In this document: positions 1 through 5,167 of the stretch, piece by piece
Layout of the letters: every line of letters starts with the position of its first letter
Numbering within the stretch: position 1 is the first letter of the stretch
NCBI GenBank assembly: GCA_028823075.1
Contig: JAPKCE010000179.1
Span: 1-5,167 of the forward strand
From: Myxococcota bacterium
GTDB taxonomy: Bacteria > Myxococcota > UBA4151
DNA: 5,167 nucleotides
Direction of reading: 5' to 3'
Notes under the pieces: generated by a model
Database searches by the model: none
What the model saw: the letters and a program-made list of their open reading frames with translations, nothing else
Told to the model about the DNA's origin: nothing
Translations under genes and position numbers: made by a program

Positions 1-171
1 CGCATGGGCATTGACGATGCGGCGGTGGTTTGCCCGGAGCTGAAGGTGAGGGGAATCGAAGGGCTGCGCGTCGCCGACGCCTCGATTATGCCGAACGTCA
101 TTGGCGGCAACACCAACGCGCCGAGTATCATGATTGGCGAAAAGGTCGTGGACTTGATCCTTGGCCGCTGA
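1..171 (+). CDS. GMC-family FAD-dependent oxidoreductase, C-terminal fragment
   Basis: The frame is open from the first base and ends at TGA 169-171, giving 56 residues; the N-terminal FAD-binding part lies outside the window. The fragment starts RMG, which ends the family's usual HPxGTCRMG stretch, then runs through AVVCPELKVRGIEGLRVADASIMP and GGNTNAPSIMIGEKVVDLIL. This is the signature C-terminus of choline dehydrogenase-like GMC enzymes, where a residue in the NTNAP region helps form the active site with the upstream histidine. Family members oxidise alcohols, choline or sugars with FAD in the cytoplasm or at the membrane. Substrate cannot be told from this piece. It is followed by a 128-base gap, so it is probably the last gene of an upstream unit. 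The family call is firm; the specific enzyme is unknown. Confidence 0.93.
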   Translation, partial: RMGIDDAAVVCPELKVRGIEGLRVADASIMPNVIGGNTNAPSIMIGEKVVDLILGR

Positions 172-261
172 AGGCAGATACGGGACGATTAACGCTTCGC
201 CTCGGGCAAGCGACCGATAGGGCGCACCCTCGTGGCGAAAACTCCGATACCTAATGCGATT

Positions 262-278
262 CCCCCGCTCAAAGGGGG
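262..278 (+). terminator. short GC hairpin, possible weak terminator or 5' leader stem
   Basis: CCCCC (262-266) and GGGGG (274-278) can pair around a 7-base loop. The bases that follow (CTAACTTTAG) hold only a short T run, so this is a poor intrinsic terminator. It lies 91 bases after the oxidoreductase stop and 9 bases before the next gene's Shine-Dalgarno sequence, so it could equally be a leader stem of that gene. Nothing else was recognised in 172-299, and no convincing promoter could be picked. Confidence 0.25.
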
Positions 279-286
279 CTAACTTT

Positions 287-293
287 AGAGGAG
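287..293 (+). promoter_or_regulatory. ribosome binding site for the 300-704 gene
   Basis: AGAGGAG lies 6 bases before the ATG at 300. It is a strong Shine-Dalgarno match and supports both the start and the reality of this otherwise unplaced small gene. Confidence 0.8.
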
Positions 294-299
294 TTTATT

Positions 300-704
300 A
301 TGTCCTACCACCGTATCGACGCTGCCATTCACGAGGGCATGCTCACCGTTATAACTTTGACTTTTGGACGCTCTCTTGAAGCCAGCGAAGCCACCTTGCT
401 CGCTGATGACATGCGTCAGCGCCTGCGAAAAATCGCTGGACGCCCGATCGCCATTTTATTGGACTTGCGCAGCTTGGTCGAGATCGACGTCGCGGCTTTT
501 GAGCTGATTAACGCTTTAGAAGATCATTCTAGGCGCTACGCTAACTTGCTCGATATCTGCCACGTCACCCGGCCTCTCCCCGAGACTCAGATGGGAGCCC
601 TTCTAAGCGAAGATCAGCGGCCGAGCCCCGTATTTGAAAACTGTGCCGAAGCGGTGGGCTTTCTTACCGGCTCGGATGAGGGCTTTGAACTGTCGGCAGC
701 CTAA
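300..704 (+). CDS. small protein, tentative STAS/SpoIIAA-like domain
   Basis: This gene of 134 residues has a strong ribosome binding site and ends at TAA 702-704. I do not recognise a named family with certainty. The pattern fits a STAS or SpoIIAA-like fold: an early beta strand (about 12-22, EGMLTVITLTF), a helix (about 26-46), then RPIAILLDLRSLVEIDVAAFELINAL (48-73), resembling the STAS strand-loop-helix with its fiDssGl motif, and a late helix near 115-122. The serine phosphorylated in anti-sigma antagonists is missing: the loop reads D63-V-A-A. If STAS-like, it would bind partners or ligand without the classical phospho-switch. It has no signal peptide or membrane segment, so it is probably cytoplasmic. 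It lies 71 bases before the GntR gene on the same strand, but the dyads between them argue for separate control. The gene is well supported; the function is not. Confidence 0.8.
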   Translation: MSYHRIDAAIHEGMLTVITLTFGRSLEASEATLLADDMRQRLRKIAGRPIAILLDLRSLVEIDVAAFELINALEDHSRRYANLLDICHVTRPLPETQMGALLSEDQRPSPVFENCAEAVGFLTGSDEGFELSAA

Positions 705-735
705 GGTTAGCCCTGTTCAAAACCAGCAATACTTT

Positions 736-765
736 CTATGGTAGGACCAAGTTAGCCTAACATAG
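736..765 (+). promoter_or_regulatory. nested dyads with a FadR/GntR-type operator candidate
   Basis: Three overlapping symmetric elements lie just ahead of the GntR gene. TGGT-AGG-ACCA (739-749) matches the TGGT-N3-ACCA core known for FadR-type operators. GTTAG-C-CTAAC (751-761) is a second short palindrome. The two ends of the region form a larger inverted repeat, CTATGGTAGG (736-745) with CCTAACATAG (756-765), pairing at 9 of 10 positions around a 10-base loop. The right arm runs into the Shine-Dalgarno sequence at 764-770. The likeliest reading is an autoregulatory operator for the adjacent regulator; an RNA hairpin limiting translation is the alternative. No clear -35/-10 pair was found. 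Confidence 0.5.
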
Positions 766-770
766 GGAAG
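764..770 (+). promoter_or_regulatory. ribosome binding site for the GntR gene
   Basis: AGGGAAG ends 5 bases before the ATG at 776 and fixes that start. Its first two bases are shared with the right arm of the upstream inverted repeat, so DNA or RNA structure there could affect translation. Confidence 0.65.
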
Positions 771-775
771 ACCCA

Positions 776-1513
776 ATGCCCGTAGAGAAAATTCGCGCCA
801 GCCTGCGTAAACGTAGCGCCGGTCCCGATTTGGTAGCTGCTGGATTACGCCAGCAGATTGTTGATGGGACGATTCCGCCGGGCGAGCGGCTGCCCGATGA
901 GCGCAGCTTGGCGACCAGCCTTGGGGTCGCTCGGGTGACGGTTCGTACCGCCCTGACCCTATTACAAACCGAAGGGCTGCTCGAACGCACTCAAGGTCGG
1001 GGCACCACCGTCCGGAGTTTTTTGGAGTCGGGCGGACCCAGCCTCTGCACGGCTTTGCTCAATAGCGCTCAGGGTCGAGTTGAACTTGAGGCATTGACCG
1101 CTGAGTTTCTGGCCGTGCGCCGCCATCTCGCGGGAGCGGTACTCGAACGTATTCCTTTACCTTTTGGTCCGGCTCAGGCGGCGCCTTTGCGCAAGGCCCT
1201 GTCGGTTTTAAAGGCCGCCATCGAGGAGGGTGCTGAACTCGAGGTGGTGGTCGCCGCTGATCTGCTCGTCGCTCAAGCCTTGATCGCCGCGTCTGGAAGC
1301 CCAATTCTACAACTTATGTTCAACCCGATCAGCAGTACGTTACGAGAGCAATTGCGCTTATCCGAAGCGCTCTATCAGCGCCCTCTAGAAAACCTTCGCG
1401 CCTGGGATTCTATGCTCAAGTGGTGCCAAGGTCGAAGCAGGGATACATCGGGAATTCTCGATGCTATGCGTTTGCGCGATGAGACGACTTTGAAGCGTAT
1501 GCGCTCTATTTGA
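776..1513 (+). CDS. GntR/FadR-family transcriptional regulator
   Basis: This is a DNA-binding regulator of 245 residues, the normal length for the FadR subfamily. Residues 17-83 form the GntR winged helix: LRQQIVDGTIPPGERLPDE, then the helix-turn-helix SLATSLGVARVTVRTALTLLQTEGLL, and the wing RTQGRGTTV. Residues 104-243 look like the all-helical FCD effector domain, beginning ELEALTAEFLAVRRHLAG and ending ILDAMRLRDETTLKRM. FCD domains usually bind metal through one Asp and three His, but there is no histidine after H117 here, so that site cannot form; the effector may be an organic ligand bound without metal. A TGGT-N3-ACCA dyad just upstream suggests autoregulation. The gene converges with the sugar importer operon and overlaps its last gene by 8 bases, so control of the importer is plausible but unproven. 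The family call is firm; the ligand is unknown. Confidence 0.92.
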   Translation: MPVEKIRASLRKRSAGPDLVAAGLRQQIVDGTIPPGERLPDERSLATSLGVARVTVRTALTLLQTEGLLERTQGRGTTVRSFLESGGPSLCTALLNSAQGRVELEALTAEFLAVRRHLAGAVLERIPLPFGPAQAAPLRKALSVLKAAIEEGAELEVVVAADLLVAQALIAASGSPILQLMFNPISSTLREQLRLSEALYQRPLENLRAWDSMLKWCQGRSRDTSGILDAMRLRDETTLKRMRSI

Positions 1514-2321
1514 CGGCACCCGATGTGATGCCGCCAACCAAGTGTTTTTGAAGCGCATAAAACAATGCTAAAATGGGCGCTGAGACAATGAGGCTACCCG
1601 CAGCAAAGGCGCGCCAGTCGGCGTCGAATTGGCCGACATAGCTCCGTAAGAGAACGGGCAATGTGATGTTCTCCGGGCTGCTCAAAAATGTTTGCGCCAA
1701 GATGAATTCCGACCAGGCACCCATGAACGCGAAGAGAAAAGTGATGGCTAGCGCCGGCTTGGCGAGGGGCAGCGCTATTTGCCAGAAAATACGCCAATGT
1801 CCGGCGCCGTCGAGGCGCGCTGCGTCGAGCAGGTCTTGCGGCAAGGTGTCGAACCAGCCTTTGAGCGCGTAAGCGCAGAAGGGGACCGAGCTGGTGGCAT
1901 ACACCAGAATCAAACCGCTGCGACTGTCGAGCAACCCACAACGGTGAAGCAACCAATAGATGGGAATCGAGCTGACGACGCCGGGAAACATCTGACTTAA
2001 GATGATCCCTTTTAGGGTCGCGTCGGCGCCGAAAAATCGGAAGCGAGAAAGCGCATACCCCGTGCTGGCGGCAAGACTAACGCCGATGATCGCCGCGCTC
2101 AGCGAGATGATGACCGAGTTTGCCAGCGCCGTCGTGAAGGCTGGGTTGGCGAGTAGACCCGATAGCGGCTCAAGGCTGACCTCATCTGGAAATGGGTTGA
2201 TGCCGCCTCGCGGTAAGCCATCGCCTAGCGCCAGCCCGACGACCCACAAGATAGGGTAGAGCGTGACCACCGAAACCAGCACCAAAACGACGTAACTCAA
2301 CGCTGCTTTACCGCGGCTCAT
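1506..2321 (-). CDS. MalG-like sugar ABC transporter permease
   Basis: This is the second membrane subunit of a CUT1-type sugar importer, pairing with the MalF-like part of the neighbouring fusion protein to form the channel. Its 271 residues are close to the usual MalG length. About six membrane helices are visible (near 9-31, 66-90, 104-124, 135-155, 190-212, 240-258). The cytoplasmic coupling motif reads DAARLDGAGHWRIFWQIALP (166-185), the EAA loop with Asp in place of the first Glu. The C-terminus, KHLVGGITSGAVK, closely resembles the end of MalG proteins, which reaches toward the ATPase and the translocation path. The ATG overlaps the fusion gene's stop by 4 bases (ATGA) and has its own AAGGAA site 5 bases upstream. 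It is the last gene of the operon and runs 8 bases into the convergent GntR gene. The substrate is not determined. Confidence 0.94.
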   Translation of the reverse strand: MSRGKAALSYVVLVLVSVVTLYPILWVVGLALGDGLPRGGINPFPDEVSLEPLSGLLANPAFTTALANSVIISLSAAIIGVSLAASTGYALSRFRFFGADATLKGIILSQMFPGVVSSIPIYWLLHRCGLLDSRSGLILVYATSSVPFCAYALKGWFDTLPQDLLDAARLDGAGHWRIFWQIALPLAKPALAITFLFAFMGAWSEFILAQTFLSSPENITLPVLLRSYVGQFDADWRAFAAGSLIVSAPILALFYALQKHLVGGITSGAVK

Positions 2322-4399
2322 ACACGTTCCTTACGAGGCGCACTGAAGAGCCCAAAGAGCAGAAGAAGGCCAAAGATCAACACCGAATAAGCGGCTGCGT
2401 AACCGTATCTTCCCTGCCCTTCGAAGGCCCATCGGTAGGCCTCTGAGACGAGAATATCGGTGCTGTGAGCCGGGTCTCCGCCGCTCACAAGATAGATCAC
2501 GTTGAAGGCATTAAAAGTCCAGATCGTGCCCAGCAACATCGCCGGGATCATCGCCGGTAACAGTTGCGGTAGGATGATGTGCCGCAGGCGCATCAGCGCG
2601 CCGGCACCATCCATACGCGCCGCCTCAAGCTGTTCGCTCGGCAGGCTTGCCAAAGCGCCCAGAGCAGTGACCATCATGAAGGGGAACCCCAGCCAGACGT
2701 TGGTGGTTAGGTTCGCGGCAAAGGCCGCAAGTGATTGGTCCCACCAAGCGACGCCACTGCCTCCAAAACTTTCAATAATGGCGTTTATGGCGCCAATTTG
2801 TTGATCAAAAAGACCGCGCCAGGCGAGTGCCGTGACATAGTTTGGAATCGCCCAGGGCAGAATGAGCAAGACGCGAAACGGAGCGCTAAGCCGCAGCGCG
2901 GGTTGGTTGAGAATGAGCGCCAGTCCAATACCGATGCCGACGTGGGCGAGGACATTAATCAGCGTCCAGGCCAGAGTAATAAAAAGAGTAAACCAAAAGG
3001 ATAAAGGGTGCGTGACGCCAAGACCATCGGCGCGTAAAATGGCAAAATAATTAGCAAAACCGACCAGATGCCAACCCGCCTCGCCGTGGGCGAAAAAGCT
3101 CATCGCTAGACCGGTGATGATCGGTGTGGCGACCAACAATAATAGAGCCGCAAGGCCGGGCCCAACAAACAGGCTTAGGGTCGCGGCAGCGGGTAAAGTA
3201 TGAGGCGCTCGGTAATCCTTCCAGCGGCGCCAGACCAGTACAGCGAGGCCGAAAATTAGGAAGATCAAGACCGCGATGAAAGGCGTAGCGCCGACTTGGG
3301 GGGGCAAGGGAGCGAGCAAGCCAGCGAGCCGAGCGGCGGCTTCGTCGAGAGCGACTTGCACGCTTTTCCCCTGACGCAGGACGCCGGTCAGTGCATCCTT
3401 CGCAGGGCCCCAAAAGGCGCGCATGATCGGAGAGGTAGGGAGGGGGTAGGCACCTTGTTGCGCCGCCGCCAAGGCCGCGTTCATAGGAGATTCTACGGCG
3501 ACTTTCGCCCACAGTTCGCGGTTGGGTACCAACTGCCCGCCTTGCAGGGCTCGCACCATCGCGACGTCGTCACCGGCGAGGACCGCTGCGGCTGCCATGG
3601 CGGCTTGTCCATGCTCACTATGCGCCGAGACAAACACGGCTTCGACGGTGGCGAAGGGACGTAGTTTGGCGCCAAAGGCGGTGGGCGGCGCCTGTATGCT
3701 TAGGTCATCAATATGCTCTTGCAGCTCGCGCAATGCCCATGGGCCATCGAGTAGAAAGGGAACTTGGCCGCGAATAAACGCAGCGCGCGCCTGCGCCGAG
3801 TCCAGGCCTCGCGGCAGCGTGCCGCGATCGATGAGCATTTTGAGCTGCGTCAAACCGCGGGCATGTTCAGCCGAATTGAGCGCAGGCCGACCCTTGGCGT
3901 CGAAAGGGCGTGCTCCGGCGGATGCAAGCCAAGGGAAGGCCGCGTAATAGGAGTTCACTGTGGTTGCGACCCAGGCTTTCCCCGCTTCGGCTTTCGCTAA
4001 ATCAAGGGGCAGCTTTGGACCGGAATGACGCCCATAAAGAACCAGTGATTTACTCGCCAGTGGCAGCCCGTAATAACGAGAATTCTCGCTAACCGCGCTC
4101 AGCGCTGCGGGGTCAAATTGGGTGTTCGGCAGCGTCAGTTCGAGCAGCGCGTTTTCTCGACGCCATTGGCCCAGCCGGTCGTGGGGGTAGATGAACAGAT
4201 CCGGCCCCTCGCCGTGGCTCAAGGCTGCGCTCAGTTTTTCCGAAAACCCGTCGAAAGGCATACCCACGGCGCGTACATGCGGGGCATATTGGCGTAGCGC
4301 TGTTTCTAAGGCTGCCTGCTCTGCGCCGCGCCAGGCATGCCATAACGTGAGTTCTGCTGTTGGGTTGCCGGCGCTGAGCAGCAGCAAGGCGGCGAGCAT
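2318..4399 (-). CDS. fused sugar-binding protein and permease (MalE-MalF type)
   Basis: This 693-residue protein joins two importer subunits that are normally separate. A short hydrophobic N-terminus (2-10) is followed by a MalE-like binding domain (about 16-362) with TLWHAW, GPDLFIYPHDRLG (65-77), LLDGPWALRE (216-225) and MRAFWGPAKDAL (326-337), which align along E. coli MalE. A linker leads to a membrane helix (373-390) with RRWKDYR on its cytoplasmic side. A MalF-like permease (about 401-693) follows, with six helices and the EAA motif EAARMDGAGALMRLRHIILP (592-611). The binding domain would sit in the periplasm, tethered to the channel. The large P2 loop of E. coli MalF is absent. The start is forced: the codon before ATG is an in-frame stop. 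The signal sequence has no Lys or Arg and no good cleavage site. Several MalE sugar contacts differ, so maltose is not assured. A MalE-MalF fusion is, as I recall, known from Bdellovibrio. Confidence 0.93.
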   Translation of the reverse strand: MLAALLLLSAGNPTAELTLWHAWRGAEQAALETALRQYAPHVRAVGMPFDGFSEKLSAALSHGEGPDLFIYPHDRLGQWRRENALLELTLPNTQFDPAALSAVSENSRYYGLPLASKSLVLYGRHSGPKLPLDLAKAEAGKAWVATTVNSYYAAFPWLASAGARPFDAKGRPALNSAEHARGLTQLKMLIDRGTLPRGLDSAQARAAFIRGQVPFLLDGPWALRELQEHIDDLSIQAPPTAFGAKLRPFATVEAVFVSAHSEHGQAAMAAAAVLAGDDVAMVRALQGGQLVPNRELWAKVAVESPMNAALAAAQQGAYPLPTSPIMRAFWGPAKDALTGVLRQGKSVQVALDEAAARLAGLLAPLPPQVGATPFIAVLIFLIFGLAVLVWRRWKDYRAPHTLPAAATLSLFVGPGLAALLLLVATPIITGLAMSFFAHGEAGWHLVGFANYFAILRADGLGVTHPLSFWFTLFITLAWTLINVLAHVGIGIGLALILNQPALRLSAPFRVLLILPWAIPNYVTALAWRGLFDQQIGAINAIIESFGGSGVAWWDQSLAAFAANLTTNVWLGFPFMMVTALGALASLPSEQLEAARMDGAGALMRLRHIILPQLLPAMIPAMLLGTIWTFNAFNVIYLVSGGDPAHSTDILVSEAYRWAFEGQGRYGYAAAYSVLIFGLLLLFGLFSAPRKERV
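2327..2332 (-). promoter_or_regulatory. ribosome binding site for the MalG-like gene
   Basis: On the minus strand AAGGAA lies 5 bases before the ATG at 2321, inside the end of the fusion gene. Together with the ATGA overlap it supports independent plus coupled initiation of the second permease. Confidence 0.6.
3298..3304 (+). repeat. seven-G homopolymer at the binding-domain/permease junction
   Basis: GGGGGGG on the plus strand (seven C in the coding strand) encodes P366, P367 and the first base of Q368 of the fusion protein. It falls where the MalE-like domain ends and the linker to the first membrane helix starts. A one-base change in its length would shift the frame exactly between the two functional halves. 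Confidence 0.9.
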
Positions 4400-5167
4400 T
4401 TACCGGGCCCCGTGATCGCTGCGTAAGGTGGCTTGGCTGGTCGCATCAAAGACGAGCAAGCTGCCCGCTTGGAGGTTTAGCGCCAGTTCATCGCCGGCAT
4501 ATTGAGCGGCTTCGCCGACACTTAGGGTGACGCTCAACCGAGCCTCGTTATGCCCGACTAAAAAGCCGTGAAGACGCACCTCAGCGCCGGTATACTCGCG
4601 TTCGAGGATGTGCATGCGCAGGATGCCGTCTGGCGCAGGGCGCAGTGCATGGCTGCGCAATCCGGCGATGACCTCACCCGAATCTCGGGTCAGTGGCACA
4701 TCGACGGGCAAGGAACAGTCGCCGATATGCAGCCGCCCATTTTTGAGCGTCCCTGCGAGTAGAGTCGCTGGGGGTTGCCCGAAAAACCCTGCGACATAGG
4801 CGGTCTGTGGCCGTTCAAAACAGCCTTGAGGAGTATCGAATTGTTCGACAGCACCGTCGCGCAAGAGGGCGATTTTATCGGCCAGTGTCATCGCCTCAAC
4901 CTGGTCGTGGGTGACGTAAACGGTTGTGACCCCAAGCTCGTTATGGCGTTCGGCTAGCTCGGCACGCATCTGGTTGCGTAGGTTGGCGTCGAGATTGCTT
5001 AGCGGTTCGTCAAACAAGAAAATCGAAGGTTTGCGCACCATCGCACGGCCGATAGCGACCCTTTGGCGCTGCCCGCCGCTAAGCTCTGCCGGTCGCCTCT
5101 TAAGCAAGGAGTCGAGTCGCAGCATACGAGCGATCTCACCGACACGTTCGCTCGTTTCGTCATCGCT
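4400..5167 (-). CDS. MalK/UgpC-like sugar ABC transporter ATPase, 5' end outside the window
   Basis: This is the ATP-hydrolysing subunit of the importer, working in the cytoplasm as a dimer under the two permeases. The last 255 residues are visible; the frame stays open to the window edge. The Met at 5125 is internal, since reading continues upstream as SDDETSERVGEIARM. The ABC signature LSGGQRQRVAIGRA starts at visible residue 29, the Walker B segment IFLFDEP has its D and E at 53-54, the D-loop SNLD follows, and the H-loop histidine is at 87 (YVTHDQVEAM). Walker A and the Q-loop lie outside. After PQTAYVAGFFG comes the C-terminal OB-like regulatory domain of the MalK group. It is divergent: the usual GxRPEH stretch reads GLRSHAL. 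The stop TAA (4400-4402) directly abuts the ATG of the fusion gene in the same frame, implying tight translational coupling. Confidence 0.95.
   Translation of the reverse strand, partial: SDDETSERVGEIARMLRLDSLLKRRPAELSGGQRQRVAIGRAMVRKPSIFLFDEPLSNLDANLRNQMRAELAERHNELGVTTVYVTHDQVEAMTLADKIALLRDGAVEQFDTPQGCFERPQTAYVAGFFGQPPATLLAGTLKNGRLHIGDCSLPVDVPLTRDSGEVIAGLRSHALRPAPDGILRMHILEREYTGAEVRLHGFLVGHNEARLSVTLSVGEAAQYAGDELALNLQAGSLLVFDATSQATLRSDHGAR

Noticed and set aside
30..254. 74-codon plus-strand reading frame across the end of the oxidoreductase gene
   Set aside because: It overlaps the clear GMC C-terminus in another frame, is rich in Arg and low-complexity, and shows no family motif.
705..775. 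Sigma70 promoter for the GntR gene (e.g. TAACAT at 758-763 as -10)
   Set aside because: No acceptable -35 lies at 16-18 bases, and the candidate -10 would start transcription inside or beyond the ribosome binding site.
1514..1533. CGGCA/TGCCG hairpin near the convergent stop codons as a terminator
   Set aside because: The stem is only 5 pairs with a 10-base loop and no T-tract on either strand, and it lies inside the permease coding sequence.
3051..3512. 153-codon minus-strand reading frame inside the fusion gene
   Set aside because: It is an out-of-frame shadow of the binding-protein/permease junction, Arg/Pro-rich without motifs. It matters only as the frame that would be entered if the C7 tract gained a base.
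3296..3664. 122-codon and neighbouring plus-strand frames opposite the binding domain
   Set aside because: They are antisense to a well-supported coding region, have no Shine-Dalgarno support or recognisable domain, and fit the GC-driven shadow pattern.
4400..5125. ATPase starting at the Met at 5125
   Set aside because: The frame continues upstream to the window edge with family-like sequence (ERVGEIARM before LRLDSLL), and a start there would omit Walker A and the Q-loop. The gene is cut by the window, not truncated.

Overview
The window looks like part of a Gram-negative, probably proteobacterial chromosome. The evidence is dense gene packing, Shine-Dalgarno-led starts, a FadR-type GntR regulator, and a sugar importer whose binding domain carries no lipobox cysteine. 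Finer taxonomy cannot be read from this piece. No RNA genes, insertion sequences, CRISPR arrays or long repeats were seen.

Layout. Positions 1-171 hold the last 56 codons of a GMC-family flavin oxidoreductase (+). A 128-base gap (172-299) holds only a small GC hairpin and the ribosome binding site of the next gene. Positions 300-704 (+) encode a 134-residue protein with a tentative STAS/SpoIIAA-like fold. The 71-base gap 705-775 carries nested dyads, including a TGGT-N3-ACCA site typical of FadR-type operators. It lies just ahead of a GntR/FadR-family regulator (776-1513, +) whose effector domain has lost the usual metal-binding histidines.

The other two thirds is one minus-strand operon for a MalK/MalE/MalF/MalG-type (CUT1) sugar ABC importer, convergent with the regulator and overlapping its end by 8 bases. 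In transcription order it holds a MalK-like ATPase whose N-terminus lies beyond position 5167 (4400-5167), a 693-residue protein joining a MalE-like binding domain to a MalF-like permease (2318-4399), and a MalG-like permease (1506-2321). The genes are tightly coupled: TAA is followed directly by ATG in the same frame at the first junction, and the second is a 4-base ATGA overlap. The three proteins would form a complete importer with the binding domain tethered to the membrane. The operon promoter lies outside the window.

The most interesting points are the MalE-MalF fusion (loss of the MalF P2 loop, an extra membrane linker, and a 7-base homopolymer at the domain junction), the odd uncharged signal sequence that starts right after an in-frame stop, the altered sugar-binding residues, and the nested dyads ahead of the metal-site-less regulator. 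The sugar transported cannot be assigned from the sequence alone.
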